Shown piece by piece: positions 17,520 to 26,690 of a DNA stretch of 64,000 bases. Both the position numbers and the translations under genes were made by a program. The notes beneath the pieces are model-generated. The model was not told the origin of the DNA. It saw nothing but the letters and a program-made list of their open reading frames with translations, and made no database searches. Numbering within the stretch: position 1 is the stretch's first letter; the number at the start of each line of letters is the position of its first letter. The stretch comes from Pedobacter ginsengisoli (GTDB lineage: Bacteria > Bacteroidota > Bacteroidia > Sphingobacteriales > Sphingobacteriaceae). The stretch covers positions 4,461,555-4,525,554 of the forward strand of contig NZ_CP024091.1 of NCBI RefSeq assembly GCF_002736205.1. The letters are read 5' to 3'.

Positions 17520-18659
17520 CTATAAAGATTTCATAACAAGTCTGGCAGCATCTTCTCCGGTTTGTGTACCCATGGCAATTCCCATCCCATTACACCTTAC
17601 AGCACAGAAAATATTAGGTTTTATCTCTTTAATTATAGGATCAATGGCCGATCCGAAAGCCATAATTCCACTCCAACTTTGTTCTATTTCAAAAAAAGTA
17701 TCAGGTAAAATTACATCCAACAGTAATTTTTTAAGTTCATTTTGCACTAACTCAGTAAGCCCAAATTCAGTAGTTTCTTCCGTTTTAAAATCAAGATTTC
17801 TTCCTCCCCCTAAAAGAATTCTTCCATCAATGTTTCTGAAATAGTAGTAACCCTTATTATAATGAAAAGTACCCTTAACTTTTAGATCTTTTATAGGTTT
17901 TGTAATAATTACCTGCCCACGTCCAGGTACAACATCTAAAGATGGCAGCAGGTCTTTTACAAAAGCATTTGTACACAGCAATACCTTTTTACAGCAAAAA
18001 TTTCCTTCCTTAGTAACAATCACCTGCTTATCTCCTTCTTCCTTTAATTGAGTTACCAAACACGAATTAAAAATTCTTACTCCTTCTGCTAAAGCTTTAC
18101 CAGTCAAGCTCTGCATCATTTTTCCAGTATCTATTTGTGCTTCTAAAGTGTTCTCTAAAAGGATGTCAATGCTCTTAAAACCGAACTCAGAAATTCTATC
18201 GGCAGCAACTTTAAAAACCTCCTTCTCGCCTGTTATATCTTTCAAAATCTCGTTGTAATGACCAATTTTAGAGACACACAATGAAGATAATTCGTTTTCT
18301 AAAGGCTTAAATAATTCATAACCTCCATAATTATGGTAAGCTATTGAGCTGTCTCCTAATAGTTTTCGCAGCTTTAACAAACCATTCCAGCGTTTATCAA
18401 TTAAATTATATAAACCGGTAGTTCCTATAATTTTCTCTTGTTCAATTAATTCAGAAATACTTCCAAAACAGGCAAATCCTGCATTCTTTGTACTTGCTCC
18501 CGATGGCAGGAAGCCTCTTTCCAATATAGCTATACTTAAATGAGGTGTCTCCTTTTTTAAACTAATTGCAGCATTAAGGCCAACAATTCCACTTCCTATG
18601 ATGATAATATCATAATTAAAAAAATGCTGTTTTTCCCAATAAGAAATCATTGCCAACAT
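17520..18659 (-). CDS. FAD-dependent oxidoreductase of the DAO (DadA/glycine oxidase-like) family
   Basis: A 379-residue flavoprotein. The ADP-binding motif IIIGSGIVGLNAA is near residues 19-31, ILERG near 45-49, and the family's KNAGFACFG substrate-side stretch near 58-66. C-terminal QSWSGIMAFGSAIDPII and GMGIAMGTQTGEDAARLV close the FAD site, as in D-amino-acid oxidase/glycine oxidase relatives. The substrate cannot be told from sequence. An alternative start three codons downstream (ATG at 18650) is equally plausible. It is divergent from the YugP-type gene and ends 63 nt upstream of the rmuC start. Confidence 0.85.
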   Translation of the reverse strand: MLAMISYWEKQHFFNYDIIIIGSGIVGLNAAISLKKETPHLSIAILERGFLPSGASTKNAGFACFGSISELIEQEKIIGTTGLYNLIDKRWNGLLKLRKLLGDSSIAYHNYGGYELFKPLENELSSLCVSKIGHYNEILKDITGEKEVFKVAADRISEFGFKSIDILLENTLEAQIDTGKMMQSLTGKALAEGVRIFNSCLVTQLKEEGDKQVIVTKEGNFCCKKVLLCTNAFVKDLLPSLDVVPGRGQVIITKPIKDLKVKGTFHYNKGYYYFRNIDGRILLGGGRNLDFKTEETTEFGLTELVQNELKKLLLDVILPDTFFEIEQSWSGIMAFGSAIDPIIKEIKPNIFCAVRCNGMGIAMGTQTGEDAARLVMKSL

Positions 18660-18677
18660 AACATAAAATTATGTTAT
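18658..18677. promoter_or_regulatory. Perfect palindrome across the start of the FAD oxidoreductase gene
   Basis: ATAACATAA (18658-18666) and TTATGTTAT (18669-18677) are a perfect 9-bp inverted repeat with a 2-bp centre. It lies between two divergent starts and covers the ATG of the minus-strand gene. The position suits an operator better than a terminator; the sequence is AT-only apart from one C/G pair per arm, so chance is possible. Confidence 0.3.
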
Positions 18678-18742
18678 TTTTTGATTATCAAACAAATTGG
18701 GAACGCTTTTTGATTAAAACTAGCAGGAACAAAACTAAAAAA

Positions 18743-19438
18743 ATGGGAATTTATTTGATTTTGATAATTCCGATTCTAATGCTAAGCATGTTTGTACAAT
18801 GGAGATTTAGAAATAAATTTTCAAAATATGCCGAAATGCAATTGAATTCGGGGTTTTCGGGGAAGGAAGTTGCAGAAAAAATGCTGTACGACAATGGAAT
18901 ATTTGATGTGAGGGTGATGAGTACCGATGGACAATTATCAGATCACTATAACCCATCAGATAAAACAGTAAACTTAAGTACAGATGTTTATTATGGGCGT
19001 AGCGTTGCGGCAGCAGCGGTTGCTGCTCATGAGTGTGGGCATGCCCTGCAACAAGCCAAATCATACAGTTGGTTAAGCCTCAGAACAAATATGGTTCCTG
19101 TGGTAAGTTTAACCTCTAATCTGCTGCAGTGGGTCTTAATTCTGGGTGTATTATTAATAGCTTTTACTTTTAATCCTGTTGTTTTAACAATTGGAGTGAT
19201 AGGATTAACCTTAATCACCATATTTAGTATAATTACCTTACCGGTAGAGTTTGATGCCAGCAGAAGAGCGCTTATATGGCTTAAAAACAATAAACAAATA
19301 CTGTATACAAAAGAAGAAAATACACAAGCTAAAGATGCACTTTGGTGGGCTGCAATGACCTATGTAGTAGCTGCATTAGGTGCAATGACCAACCTCGTTT
19401 ATTATCTTTCAATACTATTTGGAAGACAAAAAGGTTAA
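18743..19438 (+). CDS. Zinc metallopeptidase, YugP type, membrane-bound
   Basis: A 231-residue integral membrane protein of the YugP/neutral zinc metallopeptidase family. An N-terminal membrane helix (about 2-20) precedes a soluble part with HECGH at residues 96-100 (the HExxH zinc site). Two further helices (about 125-155) and EFDASRRA (about 185), which I take as the third zinc ligand region, follow. A longer frame begins at an ATG at 18671 inside a palindrome; the ATG at 18743 opens directly into the membrane helix and is preferred. The stop overlaps the apaG stop by 4 bp. Substrate unknown. Confidence 0.87.
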   Translation: MGIYLILIIPILMLSMFVQWRFRNKFSKYAEMQLNSGFSGKEVAEKMLYDNGIFDVRVMSTDGQLSDHYNPSDKTVNLSTDVYYGRSVAAAAVAAHECGHALQQAKSYSWLSLRTNMVPVVSLTSNLLQWVLILGVLLIAFTFNPVVLTIGVIGLTLITIFSIITLPVEFDASRRALIWLKNNKQILYTKEENTQAKDALWWAAMTYVVAALGAMTNLVYYLSILFGRQKG

Positions 19439-19821
19439 TTTAACCTATACGATGCTATTAAGCTAAATTTAGGAATATCAACTGTAAACTCCGTATCATC
19501 AACCAATCGGCTCATTAAATAGCTACCGGTCATGGTACCCATATCTGTAGTTAAATTACATCCTGATACATACGAATGGCTTTCTCCTGGCTCAATTACA
19601 GGTTGTAAACCTATAACTCCCTCTCCTTCTACTTCTCTCTGTACACCGCTCGAATCAAAAATAAACCATTGACGTCTTTTGAGTTGTATAGAATAATCTG
19701 ATAAGTTTTCTATATTAATGCGATAGGCAAATACATAGTGACTATTTGCAGGATTAGAATATTCATCCTGATAAACTGTTTCTACTGAAATTTTAACACC
19801 TTCTGTTGTCGCTGTAACCAT
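19435..19821 (-). CDS. apaG: ApaG domain protein
   Basis: A 128-residue single-domain protein of the ApaG family, an immunoglobulin/FN3-like beta sandwich. The diagnostic GEGVIGLQPVIEPGESHSY stretch is at about 81-99, followed by GTMTGSYLM. In enterobacteria apaG lies with apaH and its loss affects cobalt resistance; its biochemical role is not settled. Here it starts 34 nt after the dusB stop on the same strand, so the two are probably co-transcribed. It meets the YugP-type gene tail-to-tail with a shared TTAA. Confidence 0.92.
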   Translation of the reverse strand: MVTATTEGVKISVETVYQDEYSNPANSHYVFAYRINIENLSDYSIQLKRRQWFIFDSSGVQREVEGEGVIGLQPVIEPGESHSYVSGCNLTTDMGTMTGSYLMSRLVDDTEFTVDIPKFSLIASYRLN

Positions 19822-19855
19822 TGCAATTCTTTTTATTGTTATATGTTTTCAAAAA

Positions 19856-20863
19856 TCAAGCCATTTCCCCAACAGGCAGAATGTTATGATATTTATCTGC
19901 CACTTCGTCCAGCAGACTATGTATTGTTTCTATATTTTCTTCTTTGACAAGCAACATTCTGTAAGGTTTAAAATCTGGTAAACCTTTAAAATAGTTTGCA
20001 TAATGCCGTCTCATTTCGAATACACCAACCTTAGGGCCTTTCCAGGCAATTGACTTTTCAAAATGAGTTCTGCATACCGAAACACGCTCTTCAACGCTTG
20101 GTCCGGCTAAAATTTGTCCTGTATTAAAAAAGTGTCTTATTTCCCTGAATATCCATGGATATCCAATAGCAGCTCTACCAATCATGATGCCGTCAATTTC
20201 ATATTCCAGTCTCCAATCAGCAGCTTTTTGTATACTATCCACATCACCATTACCAAAAATTGGGATTTTTATGCGTGGGTTTCTTTTAATTTCTCTTATT
20301 AATGTCCAGTCGGCCTCACCTTTATAAAGCTGAGCCCTGGTTCTTCCATGTATAGTTAGTGCTTGTATACCAATATCCTGTAGCCTTTCTGCAACTTCTT
20401 CAACATTCTTGGTATTGTCGTCCCATCCTAATCTGGTTTTAACGGTTACAGGCAAATGAGTAGCTTTAACTACAGCATCAGTCATTTTAACCATCTTGTC
20501 AATATCTTGCAGTAAACTGGCTCCTGCACCTCTGCAAGCAACATTTTTAACCGGACAGCCATAATTAATATCCATCAGATCGGGCTTGGCCAGCGTAGCA
20601 ATTTCAGTAGCCTCACGCATATGGTCAATCTCACTTCCAAATATCTGTATACCAATAGGACGCTCATATTCAAAAATATCGAGCTTTGCCCTGCTTTTTG
20701 CAGCATCCCTTATTAATCCTTCCGACGAAATAAATTCAGTATACATCATATCTACCCCGCTCTGTTTACACACAAAACGAAAAGGAGGATCGCTCACATC
20801 TTCCATCGGTGCAAGCAATAAAGGGAACTCTCCCAGGTCAATATTTCCTATCTTTACAGACAT
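19856..20863 (-). CDS. dusB: tRNA-dihydrouridine synthase DusB
   Basis: A 335-residue FMN enzyme that reduces uridine to dihydrouridine in tRNA D-loops. The TIM-barrel entry LLLAPMEDVSDPPFR (about 16-30), the catalytic Cys in NYGCPVKNVACRGAGASLL (about 87-105), TVKTRLGWD and the late GIMIGRAAIGYPWIF are typical of DusB. A frame-extending ATG at 20896 would fall on the promoter's -7 box (20894-20901), so I place the start at 20863. apaG follows. It is divergent from the CPBP protease gene, with 53 bp between the starts. Confidence 0.94.
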   Translation of the reverse strand: MSVKIGNIDLGEFPLLLAPMEDVSDPPFRFVCKQSGVDMMYTEFISSEGLIRDAAKSRAKLDIFEYERPIGIQIFGSEIDHMREATEIATLAKPDLMDINYGCPVKNVACRGAGASLLQDIDKMVKMTDAVVKATHLPVTVKTRLGWDDNTKNVEEVAERLQDIGIQALTIHGRTRAQLYKGEADWTLIREIKRNPRIKIPIFGNGDVDSIQKAADWRLEYEIDGIMIGRAAIGYPWIFREIRHFFNTGQILAGPSVEERVSVCRTHFEKSIAWKGPKVGVFEMRRHYANYFKGLPDFKPYRMLLVKEENIETIHSLLDEVADKYHNILPVGEMA

Positions 20864-20893
20864 TTTTCTATCTTCAATCCAAATTTCAAAGCG

Positions 20894-20901
20894 CAAAGGT
20901 A
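20894..20901 (-). promoter_or_regulatory. Bacteroidota -7 box for dusB
   Basis: Read on the minus strand this is TACCTTTG, an exact TAnnTTTG, 30 nt before the chosen dusB start, giving a leader of about 25 nt. No -33 TTG at normal spacing is seen. Confidence 0.5.
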
Positions 20902-20916
20902 CAAATAATCAAAATA

Positions 20917-21849
20917 ATGAATTTCATAGAAAAGCAACGAGAAGAAAATACTCCTTATATGCAGCTACTTATGCTCCTCGGATACGCAATAGCCGGTCTT
21001 TTTATTTTTTCTATTGTGGCCCTCGTTATTATAGTTGCTATGTATGGAGTTGGCGCCCTTAATGATCCTGCAGTACTTTCCGGTGCTGAACCAAAATATC
21101 GCCCGGCCCTGCAAATTCTTTTAGCAGCTACCTCTGCAGGTATGTTTTTAGCCCCACCAATATTTCTCGCATTTACAGAAAGAATAAAATTAAAGAAGTT
21201 TTATGGGCTCAAAAAACCAAAAATAAACCTCCTGCTTATCGTTTTGTTAATAATAATAGCTTCAATGCCATTTATGGAATGGACAGCTCTTTTGAATCAG
21301 AAACTGGTGCTGCCCGATTATCTTAAATGGGTAGAAAACTGGATTCGTGAAAAGGAAGATCAGGCCATGCAAACCACCATGGTTCTTTTAAAAATGCAGC
21401 ATATATCAGAGCTTTTAGTTAACCTTTTTCTGATAGCTTTATTACCTGGCGTAGCCGAAGAACTGATGTTCAGAGGAGGCGTTCAGCGGTCATTTTTAAG
21501 AATGTTTAAAAGCCCTCACGTTGCCATATGGGTAACTGCATTTCTTTTCAGCGCTATACATTTGCAGTTTTATGGCTTTTTGCCCCGCTTGTTATTAGGT
21601 GCCGGATTTGGCTATATTTATTACTGGAGTGGTAGTTTATGGTATTCCATGTTAGCACACTTTTTAAATAATGCTTATGCGGTATGTGCAGCATGGTATA
21701 TGCAAAAAAACAACATACCTTTGTCTGAAGCTGATAGTAAAAGTAATTTTGCCTGGTATGGATACCTGATTAGCTTTATTTTAACCATCCTTGTATTCCA
21801 GATTTTTAAAAATAAAACATCAAAAGCACATGAGCAGCAATTGGATTAA
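20917..21849 (+). CDS. CPBP family intramembrane glutamic endopeptidase
   Basis: A 310-residue multi-pass membrane protein with about seven to eight helices. The CAAX/CPBP (Rce1-like) motif 1 is GVAEELMFRGG, with Glu181-Glu182 and Arg186. Motif 2 is FSAIHLQFYGFLPR and motif 3 contains AHFLNNAYA, so the catalytic site looks intact. Bacterial members act as immunity, processing or regulatory proteases; the substrate is unknown. A longer frame starting at 20809 runs over the dusB start and adds no membrane feature, so I choose 20917. The last 20 nt overlap the DUF2007 gene, suggesting coupling. Confidence 0.88.
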   Translation: MNFIEKQREENTPYMQLLMLLGYAIAGLFIFSIVALVIIVAMYGVGALNDPAVLSGAEPKYRPALQILLAATSAGMFLAPPIFLAFTERIKLKKFYGLKKPKINLLLIVLLIIIASMPFMEWTALLNQKLVLPDYLKWVENWIREKEDQAMQTTMVLLKMQHISELLVNLFLIALLPGVAEELMFRGGVQRSFLRMFKSPHVAIWVTAFLFSAIHLQFYGFLPRLLLGAGFGYIYYWSGSLWYSMLAHFLNNAYAVCAAWYMQKNNIPLSEADSKSNFAWYGYLISFILTILVFQIFKNKTSKAHEQQLD

Positions 21850-22036
21850 AGTTTACGAAACAGAAGATCAATTTCAGGCCGAGATTCTGAAGCAAGGATT
21901 AATGGCAATTGACATTGATGCAGTGGTATTAAACAAACAAGATTCATCTTACAAAACGTTTGGTATTTTAAGCGTTTTAGTACACCCTGATAACCTGGAA
22001 AAGGCCAAAGAATACATTTTAGAAAACAATATTTAA
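21830..22036 (+). CDS. DUF2007-type small protein
   Basis: A 68-residue protein with the DUF2007 layout: KVYETEDQFQAEILKQGLMAIDIDAVVLNKQDSS as an alpha/beta unit followed by a beta strand and a last helix. Related proteins are annotated as putative signal-transducing (PII-like fold), but I know of no proven function. It overlaps the CPBP gene by 20 nt and its stop shares a base with the cdsA start (TAATG), so the three genes form one tight operon. The chosen ATG at 21830 removes 13 upstream residues that would lie within the CPBP tail. Confidence 0.82.
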   Translation: MSSNWIKVYETEDQFQAEILKQGLMAIDIDAVVLNKQDSSYKTFGILSVLVHPDNLEKAKEYILENNI

Positions 22037-22845
22037 TGAAAACCAGAGCTATAACTGCGTTCTTTTTTACTATAGTGATGTTGGGATCCATCTTTTTAGG
22101 TGGCTATACCTTTACCTTTTTCTACCTCTTTTTGAGCCTTGCGGCGCTATTTGAATTCTTTAAACTGATTAAAACAGCCGGAATAAGACCACACAGAAAT
22201 ATTGCGCTTTTTGCTGCTACAATAATATTTTTAATGACTGCCGGATACCACTTTCTGCAGTTTGAAACCAAATATCTTTTGCTTTTAATACCGCTTTTGT
22301 TTTCAGTATTTATAAGTGAACTTTATAAAAAAGACAAAATACCCTTTGCCAACATATCTTATACATTTGTAGGTTTTGTGTATGTAACAACGCCATTTTG
22401 TTTCTTTTATTCGCTTGGTTTTTTAACCGGAAACACTGATTATAGCTTTCATTTACCCTTATCCTTTTTGCTAATGCTTTGGGCAAATGATACCGGAGCA
22501 TATCTTTTTGGGATGAAATTTGGAAAAACAAGGCTTTTTGAACGTCATTCGCCTAAAAAATCATGGGAAGGTTTTTTTGGCGGAATGTTTACCAGTGTAT
22601 TGGTATCTTATCTTATCTCACTGCAATTTACAGAAGTAAACAGCTGGATCTGGGCCGGAATGGCGCTTTTAATAGCAAGTTTTGGTACTCTTGGAGATCT
22701 TGTAGAATCAATGCTTAAACGAAGCCTTAACGTTAAGGATTCGGGATCTTTCTTACCAGGACATGGAGGTCTTTTAGATCGTTTTGATGGCCTGTTGATT
22801 GCCGCGCCAGTGGTTTATACATACCTATACCTTTTATTGCGCTAA
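22036..22845 (+). CDS. cdsA: Phosphatidate cytidylyltransferase CdsA
   Basis: A 269-residue integral membrane enzyme making CDP-diacylglycerol from phosphatidate and CTP, the branch point of phospholipid synthesis. The C-terminal CDS signature is complete: SMLKRSLNVKDSGSFLPGHG followed by GLLDRFDG at about 233-260. About seven or eight membrane helices precede it. The start overlaps the DUF2007 stop by one base (TAATG). psd, which acts further down the pathway, is in this window at 46874-47533; pssA is not. Confidence 0.95.
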   Translation: MKTRAITAFFFTIVMLGSIFLGGYTFTFFYLFLSLAALFEFFKLIKTAGIRPHRNIALFAATIIFLMTAGYHFLQFETKYLLLLIPLLFSVFISELYKKDKIPFANISYTFVGFVYVTTPFCFFYSLGFLTGNTDYSFHLPLSFLLMLWANDTGAYLFGMKFGKTRLFERHSPKKSWEGFFGGMFTSVLVSYLISLQFTEVNSWIWAGMALLIASFGTLGDLVESMLKRSLNVKDSGSFLPGHGGLLDRFDGLLIAAPVVYTYLYLLLR

Positions 22846-22965
22846 TTTTTTCTCAGAAAATACTGTCTTAAGACCGGATTTTGGCTTTATTAGGAATCAA
22901 TAGTGATAAAATCAAAGACAAATCAGTTTCGAATGCAGCCTAAATCCATATTTTTATCGGCAATA

Positions 22966-23006
22966 CATGGACTAGGCATGGACTTACCATGGACTCAACA
23001 TGGACT
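22966..23006. repeat. Four CATGGACT direct repeats at exact 11-bp spacing
   Basis: CATGGACT occurs at 22966, 22977, 22988 and 22999, each followed by three variable bases. The array lies between the 3' ends of cdsA and the converging DUF3820 gene. The 11-bp period excludes a coding repeat and puts each copy on nearly the same face of B-DNA. A small GNRA-type hairpin (TGCC-GAAA-GGCA, 23023-23034) follows. The rest of 22846-22965 is AT-rich with no feature I can name. Confidence 0.75.
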
Positions 23007-23039
23007 TTGACAAAATTGAAGTATGCCGAAAGGCAATGC

Positions 23040-23258
23040 TTAGCGATGCTGATTTTTTAAAGGCTGGAGCAGGTACTCTAAACCATTTAGTTTAATTTCA
23101 TAAAGTGTGGCAATCATTTCGCCAAGTTTACCTGGTGGAAAACCCTCTTTGTGAAACCAGATCAGATAAGATTCTGGTAAATCGCATAAAATACGCCCTT
23201 TATATTTGCCAAATGGCATTTGCATGGTAACCAGATCTTTAAGTATTTGCGGATTCAT
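23040..23258 (-). CDS. DUF3820 family protein
   Basis: A 72-residue protein with the DUF3820 core MPFGKYKGRILCDLPESYLIW (residues 14-34), which resembles the small exonuclease-associated QRVF-like domain. Function is not established, though the family has been linked by name to quorum-regulated virulence factors. It starts 11 nt after the mfd stop on the same strand and is probably co-transcribed with it. Confidence 0.82.
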   Translation of the reverse strand: MNPQILKDLVTMQMPFGKYKGRILCDLPESYLIWFHKEGFPPGKLGEMIATLYEIKLNGLEYLLQPLKNQHR

Positions 23259-23269
23259 TTAGCTTTACA

Positions 23270-26200
23270 TTAATTAACCACCATTTCCAGCATTTCTACG
23301 GCTTCATCAACTGTGTTAAGGTTATCAAAAGCAATTCTTAGGCTGTCTTTAACTTCCTTTAGGTTACATAATCGAGGGTGTAATTGTGCAAAGTGCAATA
23401 TTTTATTGAACATTGTAGAATCGAAGAACGAAGATTGCTTATCTGTTATGAAATAACCACGCAAAGTACCTTTCTTGAAGGTTATTTTTTCGAAAGCCAG
23501 TTTTTTAGCTACCCATTGCAGGCGCAACACATTAAGCATTGTTTTAACAGGCTTTGGAACAGGGCCAAACCGATCTTTTAAGCTCAGCTCAAATGCTTTT
23601 AATTGTGCCTCGTTCTCTATTTTAGAGAGTTCGGTGTATAGATTATACCTTTCGGTAATATTGGTTACATAATCATCAGGAATATATAATTCCAAATCTG
23701 TGTCTATTTGAGTAAAAGTAACAAAAGGGCGCTCTGGTTCATCTTTAAACAAGCCTTTAAACTCATCGGCTTTTAGCTCCTGGATGGCTTCGTCTAATAT
23801 TTTATGATACATTTCGAAACCTATTTCGGCAATAAAGCCACTTTGCTCTGCTCCTAACAAGTTTCCGCTGCCGCGAATGTCTAAATCCCTCATCGCGATG
23901 TTAAAGCCGCTTCCAAGGTCCGAAAACTCTTCTATAGCACTAAGTCTTTTGCGGGCTTCGGATGTGAGGGTAGAAAGTGGTGGACTAAGCAGGTAACAGA
24001 ATGCTTTTTTGTTTGATCGGCCTACCCTGCCACGCATTTGGTGCAGGTCGCTTAACCCGAACATATGCGCATGGTTAATAATAATGGTGTTTGCGTTTGG
24101 AATATCTAAACCGGCCTCAATAATTGTTGTGGCAACCAACACATCTTTTTCGCCATTAATGAAATCGAGCATTACATCTTCAAGGGCATCACCATCAAGC
24201 TGCCCATGGGCTATGCCTATGCGCGCTTTTGGAACCAGGCGCTGTATTAAACCTCCCAATTGAGGAAGGTCGTTTACACGGTTATGGATAAAGAATACCT
24301 GTCCGCCTCTATCAAGTTCAAACTGAACAGCATCCTGAATCAGTTTATCGTTAAAAACATGTAATTCTGTATTTACAGCCTGCCTGTTTGGTGGCGGGGT
24401 GCTCATTATTGAAAGGTCCCTTGCTCCCATTAACGAAAAATGGAGGGTACGAGGAATTGGGGTTGCTGTAAGGGTTAGGGTATCAACATTTACCCTTAAA
24501 GCCTTCAGTTTTTCTTTTGATGCTACACCGAATTTCTGCTCCTCATCGATAATCATGATGCCCAGATCCTTAAATTTTACATCCTTGCTTAGCAAACGGT
24601 GCGTGCCTATAATGATATCTACTTTGCCTTCTGTAACGGCGGTAAGTGTATCTTTTATCTGTTTGTTGGTTTTAAAACGATTAATATAATCTACATTGCA
24701 CGGGAATCCTTTTAGCCTGCCAGAAAAGGTTTTAAAGTGCTGTAGTGCCAAAATAGTAGTTGGCACCAATACTGCAGCTTGTTTGCCATTTGCTACGGCT
24801 TTAAAGGCAGCACGTATAGCGATCTCTGTTTTACCAAAACCCACATCGCCGCACACAAGCCTATCCATAGGATGAGGGGCTTCCATGTCTCTTTTAACAT
24901 CGCTGGTGGCCTTTTCCTGATCGGGGGTGTCTTCGTAAATGAAAGAGGCTTCAAGTTCTGTTTCAAGGTAGCCATCCGGATCGAATGCGGTACCGACCTG
25001 CGATTTCCTTAAGGCATACAGCTTAATTAGGTCGCGGGCTATGTCTTTAACTTTTTTTTTGGTGGTTTTTTTAAGCTTGTCCCATGCCTCGGTACCCAGC
25101 TTGTTCATTTTAGGTGCGGTACCATCTTTTCCGCTGTATTTTGCAATGCGGTTTAGTGAGTTGATGTTTACGTAAAGCAGGTCATTATCGGCATATACCA
25201 GCCTAATCGTTTCCTGTGTTTTTCCGTTTACCTCTACCTTTTCTAAACCGGCATATTTACCAATTCCGTGGTCTATATGAGTTACAAAATCGCCCGGTTT
25301 TAAGTCTCTAAGTTCCTTTAAAGTTATTGCCTGACTGCGCTGATAGCCTCTTTTGAGCTTGTATTTGTAGAAACGATCAAAGATCTGGTGGTCTGTATAA
25401 AAGGCCACATGTTGTTCTGCGTCAACAAACCCTTCTCTTAAAGGGATGTTTACCGGAGTAAACTTTGCAGTTTTGTCTATATCGTCAAGTATGGCGTATA
25501 AACGCTCCGTTTGCTTGGTTGACGAACTAAAAATGAAGTTATGAATACCTTGCTTTTCATTTTCTTTAATGTTGTGAATAAGCAGGTTAAAATCTTTATT
25601 AAAGGACGGCTGAGGCTTGGTTTCGAATTGAAAAATATGCTCTGCTTTATAAAAGAATTGCTTTCCAAATTCAACCAGAAGAAAGTCCTGCAGCATATCG
25701 GCCATCATTTTTTCGTCGGTAAAAGCAAATTTGGGATCAATCCAGTCCTGATTTTCCTCTTTTTCTTTTACCGGTAAAGCTTTCCAAAGCTCTACGGCTT
25801 TTTTATAGCCGGATTTGACAATATCGAGTGTAAACTCTACATCTTTAAACCATAGCTGGGTGTCTTTTTCTATATAATCAAGCAGGCTGATGTTGCTTTC
25901 TGTGAGGTATTTTGATTGAACATTTGGGATAATGGTGAGGGTTTTTACATCCTCTACCGACAGCTGGCTCTCTATTTCAAAGGTTCTGATACTTTCTATT
26001 TCATCGCCAAAAAATTCAATACGATAAGGGAGGTCGTGTGAGAAAGAGAAAATATCTACTATCCCTCCGCGGATTGAAAACTGCCCTGGTTCGTAAACAA
26101 ACTCTGTCCGGTTAAAATCGTAATCAATAAGGAATTCATTTATAAAATCGATGCCTAATTTGGCTCCCAGACTAATTTCAAGCGTGTTTTTTTCAAGAAT

Positions 26201-26611
26201 AGAACGGTTTATAACCTTTTCTGCAATGGCTTCGGGGTATGTAACTACTATTTTTCCGTATTCAGAATGATGGTTTAATTCGTTCAGTACTTCGGCCCTG
26301 GCCAGAACATTTGCGGTATCGACCTGTGTAAATTCAAATGCTTTGCGGAAAGAAGAAGGAAATAAAAGGACTTCTTTGTCGAGAATGCTTTCCAGATCTG
26401 CAAGAAAATAAGATGCCTCTTCCCTATCCGGTAACACAAATAAAATTGGTTTATGGAGCAGAAAATAGGTTGCGGTTGCAATTGTTGCATCGGCAGAACC
26501 AACTAGTCCTTTTAGTTGAAGTTTATTACCTTTACCCGTATTAAGGGCTTTTGCCAATGCTACAATGCGTTCATCTGTTTTGTATCGATTAATAAGGTCG
26601 CGGATGTTCAC
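23270..26611 (-). CDS. mfd: Transcription-repair coupling factor Mfd
   Basis: An ATP-dependent DNA translocase that removes stalled RNA polymerase and recruits UvrA. With the chosen start it is 1113 residues, the normal length. The UvrB-like N-terminal region (FVLPDREEASYFLADLES), the RNA polymerase-interacting domain (GDFVTHIDHGIGKYAG), Walker A GDVGFGKTE, the DEEQ box (IIDEEQKFGV), TATPIPRTL and the QMRGRVGRS helicase motif are all present. The frame extends to an ATG at 26725, but the protein family begins near NIRDLINRY, so I choose GTG at 26611. An exact -7 box ends only 4 nt upstream of it. Confidence 0.95.
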   Translation of the reverse strand: MNIRDLINRYKTDERIVALAKALNTGKGNKLQLKGLVGSADATIATATYFLLHKPILFVLPDREEASYFLADLESILDKEVLLFPSSFRKAFEFTQVDTANVLARAEVLNELNHHSEYGKIVVTYPEAIAEKVINRSILEKNTLEISLGAKLGIDFINEFLIDYDFNRTEFVYEPGQFSIRGGIVDIFSFSHDLPYRIEFFGDEIESIRTFEIESQLSVEDVKTLTIIPNVQSKYLTESNISLLDYIEKDTQLWFKDVEFTLDIVKSGYKKAVELWKALPVKEKEENQDWIDPKFAFTDEKMMADMLQDFLLVEFGKQFFYKAEHIFQFETKPQPSFNKDFNLLIHNIKENEKQGIHNFIFSSSTKQTERLYAILDDIDKTAKFTPVNIPLREGFVDAEQHVAFYTDHQIFDRFYKYKLKRGYQRSQAITLKELRDLKPGDFVTHIDHGIGKYAGLEKVEVNGKTQETIRLVYADNDLLYVNINSLNRIAKYSGKDGTAPKMNKLGTEAWDKLKKTTKKKVKDIARDLIKLYALRKSQVGTAFDPDGYLETELEASFIYEDTPDQEKATSDVKRDMEAPHPMDRLVCGDVGFGKTEIAIRAAFKAVANGKQAAVLVPTTILALQHFKTFSGRLKGFPCNVDYINRFKTNKQIKDTLTAVTEGKVDIIIGTHRLLSKDVKFKDLGIMIIDEEQKFGVASKEKLKALRVNVDTLTLTATPIPRTLHFSLMGARDLSIMSTPPPNRQAVNTELHVFNDKLIQDAVQFELDRGGQVFFIHNRVNDLPQLGGLIQRLVPKARIGIAHGQLDGDALEDVMLDFINGEKDVLVATTIIEAGLDIPNANTIIINHAHMFGLSDLHQMRGRVGRSNKKAFCYLLSPPLSTLTSEARKRLSAIEEFSDLGSGFNIAMRDLDIRGSGNLLGAEQSGFIAEIGFEMYHKILDEAIQELKADEFKGLFKDEPERPFVTFTQIDTDLELYIPDDYVTNITERYNLYTELSKIENEAQLKAFELSLKDRFGPVPKPVKTMLNVLRLQWVAKKLAFEKITFKKGTLRGYFITDKQSSFFDSTMFNKILHFAQLHPRLCNLKEVKDSLRIAFDNLNTVDEAVEMLEMVVN

Positions 26612-26615
26612 ATTA

Positions 26616-26623
26616 CAAATGTA
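26616..26623 (-). promoter_or_regulatory. Bacteroidota -7 box for mfd, close to the start codon
   Basis: Read on the minus strand this is TACATTTG, an exact TAnnTTTG. Only 4 nt separate it from the GTG chosen as the mfd start, so the transcript would have almost no leader. If the true start is further inside, a normal short leader would result. Confidence 0.4.
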
Positions 26624-26690
26624 AGATTTATGATTAGCTTTAGATGTAACAAAGTATCTATTAATCAATCTAAAATAAAAAGAGGATAAC

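Noticed and set aside
18658..18677. The palindrome before the FAD oxidoreductase as a terminator
   Set aside because: It lies between divergent starts, so no transcript would end there; kept as a possible operator with low confidence.
20809..20916. N-terminal extension of the CPBP protease
   Set aside because: It overlaps the dusB start region in antisense and adds no hydrophobic or conserved part.
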